This document shows positions 17,140 to 27,409 of a stretch of 64,000 nucleotides of DNA, piece by piece; position 1 is the stretch's first letter, and every line of letters starts with the position of its first letter. Location: assembly GCA_017482205.1 (NCBI GenBank), contig JAFUNK010000021.1:1-64000 (forward strand). Direction: 5' to 3'. The stretch is from Lachnospiraceae bacterium. GTDB lineage: Bacteria; Bacillota; Clostridia; Lachnospirales; Lachnospiraceae. Under the pieces are notes generated by a model. That model was not told the DNA's origin, made no database searches, and saw nothing but the letters and a program-made list of their open reading frames with translations. The position numbers and the translations under genes were made by a program.

Positions 17140-20100
17140 TTAGTCAAGTTTTTTTTCAGTTATATTCTCAAAATTTTCATTGCCTACATTTTCTGTCTGT
17201 GCATTTTCCTCTATAGCCTTTTCTTCATTAACAGGCTCTTTATGCTCCGGTAATGTATCCACTCTGTCAAAGTCAAAGTGGATGCCTTCTTCCGTATATT
17301 TCAAATGCGCATCAAATACATTGCCCGCTTTAGAAGTAAAACCAATTACTTTTTCCCTGGTCTGTCCGGTAGTCAATAATGCTTCCATGACCTCTTCGGA
17401 AAGCTCCACTTTGGCAACAGTGTGAAATACTCTAAATCCACAATCACATTCATACTGCCACTGGCTCTTAAAAAGCATTTTTTCGCACTTAGGACATTTT
17501 ACCCTGGTCTCTATGGGCTTGGGCTTTTCAGGGAAATCAAATACTACCTTGTTTTCTTCGTCCAGCTTTAATGCTGCATTAAACATCATGCCTGTTTTGG
17601 CAATAAAACCTTCTATAATACCCGTCTTTCTATTTTGTAACAGTTCTTTTAGGGATGCTTCTTTGATTTTGACACCGGCTATTTTACCTACGGAGAAACG
17701 ACAGCTTTCTGCATTCTCTCTGTCATAATTGGCACAGCCGAAACCGAACTTGGTCTGCACAATGTCACCGCCACAAACAGGACATACCACATCTTTTACC
17801 TTTTTGGCTTCTACATTGTCAAAATCAAACTCTACATTGACATTACCGTCTTCTGTTTTCTTAAGCACCAGACAGGCATCAAACCTGCTCCCCTTCTTAG
17901 ACTTAAATCCGCGGATGGTAGAGGTCTGTCCTTTAGTTAAAAGCTCCCTGACCTGCGTTTCGTTTAAATCTTTTTCTGCAATCTTGCCGATAACAAAATC
18001 ACAACTGCCTTCTACGTTCCGGTCACGTTTCGCACAGACATATCCAAAAGAAGTAACCAGAATATCCCCGCCACATTTAGGACATACCGCATCCTTGACT
18101 TTTTTGGCTTCCACATTTTCAAAGTCAAATTTCAAGCTGACCTTACCCTCTTCGTCCTTTGCTAACATTAGGCAGGCATCAAACTTCTTTCCTGTTTTCG
18201 ATTTAAAGCCACGCAAAGTCTGGGTACGGTTATTCGTTACCAGTTCCGTAATATCATCCACGCTTAATGCCTTACCTGCCAGTTTGCCGATAGAGAAATA
18301 ACAGCCGTCCCCTTCTCTGGTGTGTTTTTCACAAGCGTATCCGTAGGGTACAATTTCAATGGCTCCTCCACACGCCGGGCAAGCCAACCCCTCTATTTTC
18401 TTAGGCTCATTTTGGGAAAAGTCAAAGTTTACATTTACCTGACCTTCCTCATTCTTTTCCAATACCAGACAGGCATCAAATTTTTTCCTGCTCTTGGATA
18501 CAAAACCGCTTAATACAGGGGTTCTTCCATTTGTAAGCAGTTCCTTCACTTCTTCTTCATTTAAATCTTTGCCTGCAACTGAACCTACCGAGAAGCGGCA
18601 GCCTGTGCCGTCCTTTTTGTAATTGCTGCAACCATAGCCAAAGGGTGTGGTCTCCATTTCACCACCGCAGACGGGACAGGGCACACCTATTTTTTTCTTC
18701 GCCGCAATCCCCCTTGCTCCCTTACCTGCCAAGGGCTGTATCTTGGAAAGCAGTTGTCCCCGTAAATCCTTTTCTACCATGGAAAGGGTTTCTTTTCGGA
18801 TAAAATCCTCCAGTTTTTCCCTGTATTCTTCCATGACAACCGTTCCCTTTGTAATACCGTCCAGCCCTTTTTCCCATGATGCCGTCATTCTGGGATTTAA
18901 AAGTTCCGGTACCGTCATATTGACCGTTTCATAAATCATTTCGCCCAAAGCCATGGGAGTGAGTATCTGTGTCTTCTGGTTTAAGTGCAGATACCCGATA
19001 CGGATCAGCTTCTTTATAATTTCCGCTCTGGTTGCGGAAGTACCGATACCGGAACCCTTTATCTGGGCACGCAGTTCTTCATCTTCGATCAGCTGTCCTG
19101 CATTTTCCATGGCAAGCACCATGGAACCGGATGTATACCGCTTAGGGGGTGAAGTTTTTCCTTCCTTGATTTCAAATCCTTTTACAAGGATTTCGTCCCC
19201 TTCCTTTAAGGTATCAATTACCTTTAACAAAGCAGCAGAATTGTCTTCTTTTTCTTCTTCCTCATTATCATCCTGCACCTTACCCATGATTTCCAGATAA
19301 CCGGGGCTCTTTAATACCTTGGCACCGCAGGAAAACTCTTCTTTTTCAATATCTACTACAAGCTTTAAGGTCTGATATTCCGCAGGAGGATAAAATATAC
19401 TTAAAAATCTGCGCACTATCAAGTCAAACACCTGTCGTTGTAAACCTGTCAGACTGCCGAGCTCCGTCAGCTGACCGGTGGGAATAATCGCATAGTGATC
19501 CGTTATTTTGCTGTCATCGGTATAAGCCGTTTTGGCAATATTCCGGTACAGCCCCTCTTTCATTATCCGCTCTACATAGGCTGCCGTAGGCTCATAGCCT
19601 TTTAAGCGGCTTACATTTTTACTGATTTCCTTTGCCACAGCCGTAGAAAGCACTCTGGCATCGGTTCTGGGATAAGTAGTCAGCTTCTTTTCATACAAAT
19701 CCTGCACCACCTGCAAGGTCTGGTCAGGACTGATTTTAAAGCGTTTGGAGCACTCCGCCTGTAACTCAGCCAAGTTAAAAAGTAAAGGGGCTTTTTTTCT
19801 GGAAGTACCTTTTTCTACCGTTTTTATCAGAGCTGTTTTACCTGTCAGTTCTTCTATCAGTGTTGCTGCGCTTTCTTCCTTCTTGAAGCCGTTTTCTTTA
19901 TAAAGCAGTGGAGACTCAAAATATTTTGAACCCTCTACTGCCTTCCATTCTGCTTCGATTTCTGCATCGGAAAATTTTCCGGACACACGGAAAAAAGGGG
20001 TCTCCACAAAATTACGGATTTCCCTCTCTCTAATAACTACCATACCCAGTACGCAGGTCATCACCCTGCCTACCGCTATGGCTGTATAACTCTGTGTTCC

Positions 20101-20676
20101 TGCTGCATCATTAAGCAGATTTCCGTACTTTACAGACATGGCACGGGAAAAATTGATACCCATGGCATAGTCTTCAATAGTACGCATAATACCGGACTTA
20201 CCTAAATTAGCATAGTCGGACATAGGCTTCGCTTCTTTGATGCCTCTTATAATTTCTTCTTCGGTCTGGGAGTCAATCCAGACACGCAACTCCCTCATGC
20301 CCTCTCTGACACCACCGAAGTTTCTGATATTTTCTTCAATGGTCTGTCCTTCTTTTCCGGCGTCCCCTGCCCAGTATACGGTATCAATATCCTCTCTGTG
20401 TAGCATGCCGTGTACAATATCATATTGCTTCTTTACCGCAGGAATCACATTGTATTTGTAATCTTTTGGCAGAAACGGCAAATCCTCCAGTTTCCACTTT
20501 TTGTATTTTTCATCATATTCCTCAGGATATACCATCTCAACCAAATGACCCACACACCAGGTAATCACATAGGAATCGTTTTCCAAGAAACCATCCTGTC
20601 TGCCCGACACATGCAAAATCTTTGCAAATTCATGGGCAACGGAAGGTTTCTCCGTAATAATCAGACTCTTTCCCAC
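17140..20676 (-). CDS. topB: DNA topoisomerase III with five C-terminal repeat modules
   Basis: Type IA topoisomerase of 1,178 residues; E. coli and Bacillus TopB have about 650-730. The Toprim domain carries TEKPSVA and AGDAGKEGQT (second acidic residue of DxDxE replaced by Gly); the catalytic Tyr lies in TTYPRTDARVLS near residue 335. After about residue 680 come five modules of roughly 90-105 residues, each with a CPxCGG zinc half-site, a second Cys pair, and a GF.SK..KKFDACL element; the last is CPKCEKML. These resemble topoisomerase zinc-ribbon and C-terminal repeats and probably bind single-stranded DNA. The start is GTG with AGGAG. It follows the ATPase gene by eight bases. Confidence 0.93.
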   Translation of the reverse strand: MGKSLIITEKPSVAHEFAKILHVSGRQDGFLENDSYVITWCVGHLVEMVYPEEYDEKYKKWKLEDLPFLPKDYKYNVIPAVKKQYDIVHGMLHREDIDTVYWAGDAGKEGQTIEENIRNFGGVREGMRELRVWIDSQTEEEIIRGIKEAKPMSDYANLGKSGIMRTIEDYAMGINFSRAMSVKYGNLLNDAAGTQSYTAIAVGRVMTCVLGMVVIREREIRNFVETPFFRVSGKFSDAEIEAEWKAVEGSKYFESPLLYKENGFKKEESAATLIEELTGKTALIKTVEKGTSRKKAPLLFNLAELQAECSKRFKISPDQTLQVVQDLYEKKLTTYPRTDARVLSTAVAKEISKNVSRLKGYEPTAAYVERIMKEGLYRNIAKTAYTDDSKITDHYAIIPTGQLTELGSLTGLQRQVFDLIVRRFLSIFYPPAEYQTLKLVVDIEKEEFSCGAKVLKSPGYLEIMGKVQDDNEEEEKEDNSAALLKVIDTLKEGDEILVKGFEIKEGKTSPPKRYTSGSMVLAMENAGQLIEDEELRAQIKGSGIGTSATRAEIIKKLIRIGYLHLNQKTQILTPMALGEMIYETVNMTVPELLNPRMTASWEKGLDGITKGTVVMEEYREKLEDFIRKETLSMVEKDLRGQLLSKIQPLAGKGARGIAAKKKIGVPCPVCGGEMETTPFGYGCSNYKKDGTGCRFSVGSVAGKDLNEEEVKELLTNGRTPVLSGFVSKSRKKFDACLVLEKNEEGQVNVNFDFSQNEPKKIEGLACPACGGAIEIVPYGYACEKHTREGDGCYFSIGKLAGKALSVDDITELVTNNRTQTLRGFKSKTGKKFDACLMLAKDEEGKVSLKFDFENVEAKKVKDAVCPKCGGDILVTSFGYVCAKRDRNVEGSCDFVIGKIAEKDLNETQVRELLTKGQTSTIRGFKSKKGSRFDACLVLKKTEDGNVNVEFDFDNVEAKKVKDVVCPVCGGDIVQTKFGFGCANYDRENAESCRFSVGKIAGVKIKEASLKELLQNRKTGIIEGFIAKTGMMFNAALKLDEENKVVFDFPEKPKPIETRVKCPKCEKMLFKSQWQYECDCGFRVFHTVAKVELSEEVMEALLTTGQTREKVIGFTSKAGNVFDAHLKYTEEGIHFDFDRVDTLPEHKEPVNEEKAIEENAQTENVGNENFENITEKKLD

Positions 20677-20684
20677 ACTCTCTC

Positions 20685-22043
20685 CTACAATTCCTCTAAA
20701 GTTACTAAGGTCAAGTTCTTTTTGACCTTCGCCTCCAGATTCAGTTTTTCATCAAAACGGCCTACAGAATATAAATAAATATATCCGGCATCTATTTTTG
20801 CTTTTTTTGCACAATAAAGCAGTTGTTCATAGTCTTCGTAAGGCATAACCGGCTTATCATAATTACACTGTGCAAGTAAGGTATTTGCCTCTTCATCCTG
20901 CACAATCATATGGATATTACCAACCTTACCGACCCATTCCCCTGCTCGGTCATACACAAAGGGAAGTTCACCCTTTTCATTTAAGGTTTCCAAATGCTCC
21001 CTACAGACATCTTTAAAATATTCTGCCACATATTCTTTTAATCCGTGTGCAACATATTCTGCATAAAATGCATCCGGTATATTTACCCAAAGACTGCTCA
21101 TATGGGGATAAATAAACTTATAATAAAAATGTACAAATCTGTTACAGATACGATAAATGCCCTTTTGCACATTGTCATAGCCTTCTGTATCGTAAGAAAA
21201 TACCTTTTCTACAATTTCCAGTTCCATCAGGTTCTTTAAATACACACTGATTTTGGCTCTGGAAAAACCGGTATGCAGATGTAAATCGTTTAATTTGTGT
21301 CTGCCTTCTGCAATAGATGCCAAAATGGTATTGTAAACAGACGGCTCACGCAATTCCTCTGTCAACATCCGTGCACCTTCATATCGCAAAAGTGAAGTCG
21401 GATTTAAAATATTCCTGATAATATTTTCTTTCACGGATAATGTAGAATCAAAGCAATCCCACAATCCGGGCAACCCACCAAGAATAGCATATACTTCTAT
21501 ACACTGCTCCTTGGTATAATCTGCAAAAAATTTTCTACAATCCTTAAACCGTAATTCTTTTATTTTTAAAAGTCCCGATAAAGAATAGGCTGCTTCACCG
21601 ATTTTTTTAATCATACTGTTTTCTACAAAACCTACCGATGAAGTGCAAAGAAGTACCAGTACTTCTCTGTTCTCCCATTCTCTGTTTATGAAAGTAACCA
21701 GTTCCTTCATAAAAGAAGAACCGGCTTTCACCATATTCTGGAATTCTTCCACAACTATGATTTTCTTACCGGTCATCTCTTTGGTAAGCGCCATAAAGAT
21801 AGCATCATAAGAAGCATACTTATCTGTATGCTCCCCCTTAAGCTCCTGACTCCACTGATAAACCTGTTCCTTTTCAGAGCATGCTCTGGATACATAAAAG
21901 CTTGCAGGTTTATCCTTGACAAATTCCTTTATAAGCGCAGTTTTTCCTATATACTTTTGTCCATATACTACTACAATCTGACTGCCTTCTCTGTCATAGT
22001 AGTGATTCAGTTGTTCTAATTCCGCACCGCGTCCCAACAACAT
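20685..22043 (-). CDS. archaeal-type AAA ATPase with DUF234-like C-terminus
   Basis: 452 residues from the ATG at 22043 (GGGGGA six bases upstream; the ATG at 22049 would be too close). The N-terminal ATPase_2 domain has Walker A GQKYIGKT (28-35), a Walker B-like IIVVEEF, and sensor-like LLCTSSVGF. A winged-helix segment follows (KLNDLHLHTGFSRAKISVYL), then a DUF234-like nuclease-fold region (VVYDRAGEWVGKVGNIHMI). The family is widespread, often with toxin-like or mobile associations, but mostly uncharacterised. It is tightly packed between the EAL gene (9 bases at the annotated longer start) and topB (8 bases), suggesting co-expression. Confidence 0.85.
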   Translation of the reverse strand: MLLGRGAELEQLNHYYDREGSQIVVVYGQKYIGKTALIKEFVKDKPASFYVSRACSEKEQVYQWSQELKGEHTDKYASYDAIFMALTKEMTGKKIIVVEEFQNMVKAGSSFMKELVTFINREWENREVLVLLCTSSVGFVENSMIKKIGEAAYSLSGLLKIKELRFKDCRKFFADYTKEQCIEVYAILGGLPGLWDCFDSTLSVKENIIRNILNPTSLLRYEGARMLTEELREPSVYNTILASIAEGRHKLNDLHLHTGFSRAKISVYLKNLMELEIVEKVFSYDTEGYDNVQKGIYRICNRFVHFYYKFIYPHMSSLWVNIPDAFYAEYVAHGLKEYVAEYFKDVCREHLETLNEKGELPFVYDRAGEWVGKVGNIHMIVQDEEANTLLAQCNYDKPVMPYEDYEQLLYCAKKAKIDAGYIYLYSVGRFDEKLNLEAKVKKNLTLVTLEEL

Positions 22044-22058
22044 TTTCATTCCCCCATA

Positions 22059-23780
22059 CTATAACAATTTAACCAGCAACTGTTCCATTTCTTCCGGCGG
22101 CATGGGTTTACCTAACAAATAACCCTGAATAACATTGCAGCCGATTTTCTGCATATATTCAAGCTGTTCCTTCGTTTCTACCCCTTCCGCCACAGACTCA
22201 TAGCCCAGTCTGCTTACCATGGATACAATGGATTCTGTAATAATTCTGGTGGATTCATCCGTATTTACCCTGTCCACAAAGCTCTTGTCAATCTTAAGGG
22301 TATCAATAGGCAGACCGTTTAAGTATGCCAACGAGGAAAATCCCGTACCAAAATCATCTAAGGAAATACGGATACCGTAATCCCTCAACATCATCAGTTT
22401 TTCTTTTACTTCTGCAAAATCTTCTATCAGAATACTTTCTGTAATTTCCAATTCAATCTCAGAGGGCTCTACCTGATATCTCTGCATAATATCCAGTAAC
22501 TGGGGCACAAAATCCTTGCGCTTGTACTGAATGGCAGAAATATTGATGGACATAATAAGCGGGTAATCATACTTACGCTTCCACTCTGCATAATAACGGA
22601 TACTTTCTTCCATTACCCAGTTACCGATAGGAATAATGGCACCGTTTTTCTCCGCAATCGGAATAAATACTGCGGGGCTTATCATCTTATTTTCTTCGTC
22701 TCTCCAACGAATCAGCGCTTCCACACCACGCAGTTTTTGATTGTCGGTACAATACTGGGGCTGGAAATGGAGACAGAAGTTCTTGTTAAATACTGCCTCT
22801 TTTAATTTGTTTTCAATCGCAACTGTATCTAAGAAATCTCTTAAAATCGGAGCATCAAAATACTGAATGGAATCTTTTCCTGCTGACTTTGCCTTAAACA
22901 TAACGATTTCGGCACAGTTAATCAATTCCAGTGCAGACTTGGAAGCCTCAGGGTATTCTGCCACACCAATGCTCACTGTCAAATGCAGTTCTAAACCATT
23001 GGTCAACACAAAGCCCTTTTGAATGCGTTCCTGTATCTTTTTATGGATAGCCTCAACTGTACGACTGCCGCAGGGGTCATAGATTGCCATACAGAACACA
23101 TCACTGTTCATGTGACATACAATTACGTTCTCACTTAAAAAGCTGCACAAGAACTGTCCATACTGTTGTACAACTTCATCACCTACAACGAGACCCATAC
23201 CGTCATTGATTTTTCTGAAATCGTCAATATCAATAAACAATACGCTTACAACGCACTGTTCTTCTTCTGCTTTTCTGACAAACTCTCCCAGTCTCATAAC
23301 AAAATAGTTACGGTTATACAGACCTGTCAAACTGTCATAATAAGCCATATACTTCAATTCATCATTCTGGTTTTTAAACTTGGTTATATCCCTGATACAG
23401 ATAATTTTATCCGTGGGAACACCTGCTTCATCATAAGAAACCCTCGTTTCAAATTCCAGCCATTTGCGTCCGTTTTTGATATGACACTCCACCGTGCTTC
23501 TCTCTAAACCGCTCTTTTCCAGATAAAGCACGTCTTTTAACATCTGTGCGTTGTTTTCCTCAAACTCTTCGCAGATTCTCACAAATTCCCTGCTGTCTTT
23601 TACTCGGAAAGAAAAATGGTCATCCCAGTTTCCCAAAGTCACTACTTCACTTTTTTCAAAGCTGTAATACAGAAAGGCGTTGTTTGTGGTATCACAAACA
23701 AGACGAAACATTTTATCCCGTCCACTCAATTTCTGATTCATTGCTTTTAACAAATTCACTTGATAATGCAATTCGTCCAT
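22059..23780 (-). CDS. c-di-GMP phosphodiesterase: PAS, degenerate GGDEF, EAL
   Basis: 573 residues. A PAS-like sensor (about 20-130), a GGDEF domain (about 145-300) whose active-site motif has become HMNSDVF, and an EAL domain (about 320-570). The EAL catalytic set is complete: GVEALIRW, NISAIQ, EITES, SLDDFGTGFSSL, KIDKSF, AEGVE and IQGYLLGKP. So it is expected to hydrolyse c-di-GMP but not make it; a degenerate GGDEF may bind GTP as an activator, as in known relatives. No membrane segment. GGGAGG precedes the ATG. It follows asd and precedes the ATPase and topB. Confidence 0.93.
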   Translation of the reverse strand: MDELHYQVNLLKAMNQKLSGRDKMFRLVCDTTNNAFLYYSFEKSEVVTLGNWDDHFSFRVKDSREFVRICEEFEENNAQMLKDVLYLEKSGLERSTVECHIKNGRKWLEFETRVSYDEAGVPTDKIICIRDITKFKNQNDELKYMAYYDSLTGLYNRNYFVMRLGEFVRKAEEEQCVVSVLFIDIDDFRKINDGMGLVVGDEVVQQYGQFLCSFLSENVIVCHMNSDVFCMAIYDPCGSRTVEAIHKKIQERIQKGFVLTNGLELHLTVSIGVAEYPEASKSALELINCAEIVMFKAKSAGKDSIQYFDAPILRDFLDTVAIENKLKEAVFNKNFCLHFQPQYCTDNQKLRGVEALIRWRDEENKMISPAVFIPIAEKNGAIIPIGNWVMEESIRYYAEWKRKYDYPLIMSINISAIQYKRKDFVPQLLDIMQRYQVEPSEIELEITESILIEDFAEVKEKLMMLRDYGIRISLDDFGTGFSSLAYLNGLPIDTLKIDKSFVDRVNTDESTRIITESIVSMVSRLGYESVAEGVETKEQLEYMQKIGCNVIQGYLLGKPMPPEEMEQLLVKLL

Positions 23781-23815
23781 TTTTCTCTACGCCTCCCTGT
23801 GTCTACACCCTTATC

Positions 23816-23844
23816 TTCGGAAAACGTCTCCCCCATTTTCCGAA
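23816..23844 (-). other. hairpin between asd and the EAL gene
   Basis: TTCGGAAAA (23816-23824) and TTTTCCGAA (23836-23844) form a perfect 9-bp stem without a T-run. It may be a processing or attenuation site within a longer transcript. Confidence 0.4.
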
Positions 23845-23869
23845 ATATATTCTCCCGTAATAGTTCTCT

Positions 23870-24955
23870 TTATTTCTTAGTAATATAACCCTGTGCTTTT
23901 AATAATTCTGCACAAAGTACCGCACCACCGGCTGCACCACGTACGGTATTGTGGGAAAGACCCACGAACTTCCAGTCATATACGGAGTCTTCACGGATAC
24001 GTCCTACGCTGACACCCATACCGTTCTCGTAATTTACATCTAAGTTTACCTGCGGACGGTTGTCCTCTTCCAGATACTGGATAAACTGCTTAGGAGCGGA
24101 AGGAAGTTGTAATTCCTGAGGTACACCCTTGAAGTTTACAAGCTTTTCGATTAACTGTTCTTTGGTTGCTTTCTTTCTAAACTTAACAAATACAGCTGCA
24201 GTATGTCCGTTTAATACGGGAACACGGATACACTGGCAGGTAATAACAGGTGATGTTGCAGGCTCAATTACGCCATCCTTGATTTCACCCCAGATACGAA
24301 GAGGTTCTTTTTCAGACTTCTCTTCTTCACCGCCGATGTAAGGAATGATATTTTCAACCATTTCAGGCCAATCCTTAAAGGTCTTGCCTGCACCGGAAAT
24401 TGCCTGATAGGTAGTTGCTACTACTTCATAGGGTTCAAACTCTTTCCATGCAGTCAGTACAGGCGCATAGCTCTGAATAGAACAGTTGGGCTTAACTGCC
24501 ACGAAACCTCTGGTGGTTCCTAAACGCTTCTTCTGGAACTCGATAACCTTCATGTGGTCCGGGTTGATTTCCGGTACTACCATGGGAACATCGGGAGTCC
24601 ATCTGTGTGCGCTGTTGTTGGAAACTACGGGAGTTTCAGTCTTTGCATATGCTTCTTCGATTGCCTTGATTTCGTCCTTTGTCATGTCAACCGCACTGAA
24701 TACGAAATCTACTTCTGCTGCAACCTTTTCTACTTCGTTTACATTCATAACAACAATATTTTTTACAGCTTCAGGCATGGGTGTAGTCATTTTCCATCTG
24801 TCGCCTACTGCTTCTGCATAGGTCTTACCTGCAGAACGGGGACTTGCTGCAATTGTAGTCACCTCAAACCAAGGATGATTCTCAAGCAGAGAAATAAATC
24901 TCTGACCTACCATACCTGTACCGCCTAAAATACCAACTTTTAATTTGTCACTCAT
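23870..24955 (-). CDS. asd: aspartate-semialdehyde dehydrogenase
   Basis: NADPH-dependent reduction of aspartyl phosphate to the semialdehyde, the branch point to lysine, threonine and methionine. 361 residues from the ATG at 24955, which has GAGGAG six bases upstream; an in-frame start at 25003 has none. The N-terminal GILGGTGMVGQRF binds NADP, and the catalytic Cys is in KPNCSIQSY. The sequence and length match the archaeal/fungal-like branch of Asd rather than the E. coli one. It sits 88 bases after argH in the same direction. Confidence 0.95.
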   Translation of the reverse strand: MSDKLKVGILGGTGMVGQRFISLLENHPWFEVTTIAASPRSAGKTYAEAVGDRWKMTTPMPEAVKNIVVMNVNEVEKVAAEVDFVFSAVDMTKDEIKAIEEAYAKTETPVVSNNSAHRWTPDVPMVVPEINPDHMKVIEFQKKRLGTTRGFVAVKPNCSIQSYAPVLTAWKEFEPYEVVATTYQAISGAGKTFKDWPEMVENIIPYIGGEEEKSEKEPLRIWGEIKDGVIEPATSPVITCQCIRVPVLNGHTAAVFVKFRKKATKEQLIEKLVNFKGVPQELQLPSAPKQFIQYLEEDNRPQVNLDVNYENGMGVSVGRIREDSVYDWKFVGLSHNTVRGAAGGAVLCAELLKAQGYITKK

Positions 24956-25043
24956 AATATTCTCCTCGTTTCTTTTGATTTCCTGTTCATGCTTTTGTAA
25001 CATAAACGACTTGTGATTAAAATTTATATTTCAAATAAATTTC

Positions 25044-26447
25044 TTACTGGTTTGTCGTACCGATACCGGTATTGCCGGAAAGATACTCTTTGTTGATGCG
25101 GATAACTTCTTTCATCATCTCAGACCCCGGTGCTCCCAATGTGAGACGTTTTTCCACACAGGTCTTTAAGCTGACGGCATCATAGATATCCGGCTCAAAC
25201 TTATCACTGACTTCTTTTAACTCTTCTATGCTTAATGCGTCAATACTGGTATCCTTGTCGATACAGTAAAGCACCAGTCTGCCGATAATGCCATGGGCAT
25301 CCCTGAACGGCACTCCTTTGTTTACCAGATAATCTGCCGCATCAGTAGCATTGGTAAATCCGTTCATGGCACTCTTTGCCATTACATCCTTGCGGAATTT
25401 CATGGTAGCAATCATGCCGGTAAAAAGTTCCAGACAGTCTGCTGCTGTTTTCATGGCATCAAAGCTTAATTCTTTATCTTCCTGCATATCCTTATTGTAA
25501 GCAAGGGGAATACCTTTCATGGTAGTAAGCAGTGCCATCAGTGCACCGTACACACGACCGGTCTTGCCTCTTACAAGTTCTGCAATATCCGGGTTCTTCT
25601 TCTGGGGCATAATACTGCTTCCCGTTGAAAAAGCATCATCCAGTTCGATAAAACGGTATTCATTGGAATTCCAGATAATAATTTCCTCTGAAAACCGGGA
25701 TAAATGCATCATAATAATGGACAGGGCTGATAAAAATTCAATCAGATAATCTCTGTCAGATACAGAATCCATACTGTTTAAAGTAGGTCCTTCAAACCCA
25801 AGCAGGGATGCCGTATAGTTTCTATCCAAAGGATATGTGGTACCGGCAAGTGCACCCGCTCCCAAAGGACAATAATTCATTCTGTAATAAATATCTGTCA
25901 AACGCTGTCGATCCCGTTTAAACATCTCAAAATATGCCCCGAAATGATGGGCTACCGTAGTGGGCTGTGCCTTCTGTAAGTGGGTAAAGCCCGGCATATA
26001 GGTGTCGAGATTTTCTTCCATAATATGTAAAATCTCTTCCAGCAACCCCTTTACAAGCTCGTCCGTCTTTAACACCTGTGCTCTGGTATAAAGTCTCATA
26101 TCCAGTGCCACCTGGTCATTTCTGCTTCGTCCCGTATGCAGTTTCTTCCCTGCATCACCGATTCTGTCTATTAAGGTAGCTTCTACAAAGCTGTGGATAT
26201 CCTCCTGGGTTTCATCAATTAAGAGAGTCCCCTTTTCCACATCTTCTCTGATGCCTGCCAGTCCTTTTACAATGGCATCCTTTTCCTCTGCGGTAATAAT
26301 TCCCTGTTTGCCCAACATAACGGCATGTGCAATACTGCCCTCTACATCCTGGGTAAATAAGTTTTTATCAAAACCAATAGAAGCATTAAAATCAAATACT
26401 TTCTGGTCTGTGGCTTTCGTAAAACGTCCGCCCCATAATTGTGCCAT
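25044..26447 (-). CDS. argH: argininosuccinate lyase
   Basis: Last step of arginine synthesis: cleaves argininosuccinate to arginine and fumarate in the cytoplasm. 467 residues, normal for the family, with the fumarase-superfamily signature [12 protein letters not shown] near residue 278 and the catalytic His in [12 protein letters not shown]. No other arg gene is in the window. It has its own sigma-A-like promoter at 26531-26559 and may start a long transcript through asd. Confidence 0.96.
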   Translation of the reverse strand: MAQLWGGRFTKATDQKVFDFNASIGFDKNLFTQDVEGSIAHAVMLGKQGIITAEEKDAIVKGLAGIREDVEKGTLLIDETQEDIHSFVEATLIDRIGDAGKKLHTGRSRNDQVALDMRLYTRAQVLKTDELVKGLLEEILHIMEENLDTYMPGFTHLQKAQPTTVAHHFGAYFEMFKRDRQRLTDIYYRMNYCPLGAGALAGTTYPLDRNYTASLLGFEGPTLNSMDSVSDRDYLIEFLSALSIIMMHLSRFSEEIIIWNSNEYRFIELDDAFSTGSSIMPQKKNPDIAELVRGKTGRVYGALMALLTTMKGIPLAYNKDMQEDKELSFDAMKTAADCLELFTGMIATMKFRKDVMAKSAMNGFTNATDAADYLVNKGVPFRDAHGIIGRLVLYCIDKDTSIDALSIEELKEVSDKFEPDIYDAVSLKTCVEKRLTLGAPGSEMMKEVIRINKEYLSGNTGIGTTNQ

Positions 26448-26530
26448 AATTCACCAAGCCTTTCTGCTTTTCTTATAAAAGAAAAAACGTTTTTCCACTT
26501 GTAGATTCAAAAAAGTTAAATCCAAACTTG

Positions 26531-26559
26531 ATAGTAGCATAAATTTTACTTTAATGCAA
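26531..26559 (-). promoter_or_regulatory. sigma-A-like promoter of argH
   Basis: On the minus strand TTGCAT and TACTAT with a 17-base spacer, about 85 bases before the argH ATG. The rest of the 188-bp divergent gap is AT-rich and holds no gene. Confidence 0.6.
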
Positions 26560-26635
26560 TACAGTGAAAGAAATATCTTTACACAATTCCCTACCATTTT
26601 CATAGAATATACTAAAACCGGAAAAGGATATTTTT

Positions 26636-27409
26636 ATGCCGAAACCCCTGCTGGAATTAAAAGACATCTCTTATTCTTATCACAGCCTCTTAGCGGAAAC
26701 CCCGGCTCTTTCACATGTATCCTTTCACATTAATCCCGGAGAATTTGTAGCCATCGTAGGACCCAGCGGTTGCGGTAAGTCCACATTATTGTCCATTGTG
26801 GCAGGACTTCTTGCCCCGGAAGAAGGAACTATTTCCTTTCAAAATCCCGACGGCTCCCTCCATTACCCCAAAATCGGATATATGTTGCAAAGAGACCACT
26901 TGTTTGAATGGCGCACCGTATACCAGAATGCTGTTCTGGGACTGGAAATAAAAAAACAACTGACTCCTGAAAACATTGAAAATGTGCTGAAACTGATGAA
27001 AGATTATGACCTGTACAAATTTAAGGATAAAAAACCAAGCGAACTTTCCGGCGGTATGAAGCAGAGAGCTGCCTTAATCCGCACATTGGCACTTAATCCC
27101 ACTCTTCTACTTTTGGATGAACCCTTCAGTGCACTGGACTATCAGACCAGACTTACCGTTTCAGCCGATATTTGCCAGATTATCCGTAAATCCGGCAAAA
27201 CCGCACTTTTAATCACCCACGATTTGTCGGAGGCTATCAGTCTGGCTGACCGCGTCATTATCTTAAGCCACAGACCCGCTACCGTAAAGTTTGAAGTTCC
27301 CATTCATTTGTCTTTACCTGAGGATTCTTCCCTTGCACCCAGAAACGCACCGGAATTCCAATACTACTTTAACTTGTTATGGGAGGCGTTATCTGATGAA
27401 AAAAAATAA
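26636..27409 (+). CDS. ABC transporter ATP-binding protein (NitT/TauT type)
   Basis: 257 residues with Walker A GPSGCGKST, Q-loop GYMLQRDHLFEW, signature LSGGMKQRAAL, Walker B LLLLDEPFSALD and switch His LITHDLSEA. The sequence groups with nitrate/sulfonate/thiamine-precursor importers. AAAAGGA precedes the ATG. It overlaps the permease by 14 bases. No binding protein gene follows. Confidence 0.92.
   Translation: MPKPLLELKDISYSYHSLLAETPALSHVSFHINPGEFVAIVGPSGCGKSTLLSIVAGLLAPEEGTISFQNPDGSLHYPKIGYMLQRDHLFEWRTVYQNAVLGLEIKKQLTPENIENVLKLMKDYDLYKFKDKKPSELSGGMKQRAALIRTLALNPTLLLLDEPFSALDYQTRLTVSADICQIIRKSGKTALLITHDLSEAISLADRVIILSHRPATVKFEVPIHLSLPEDSSLAPRNAPEFQYYFNLLWEALSDEKK

Noticed and set aside
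17140..18640. Topoisomerase as a mobile-element protein
   Set aside because: The size and Toprim variant recall conjugative elements, but no relaxase, integrase or att site is near, and neighbours are chromosomal genes.
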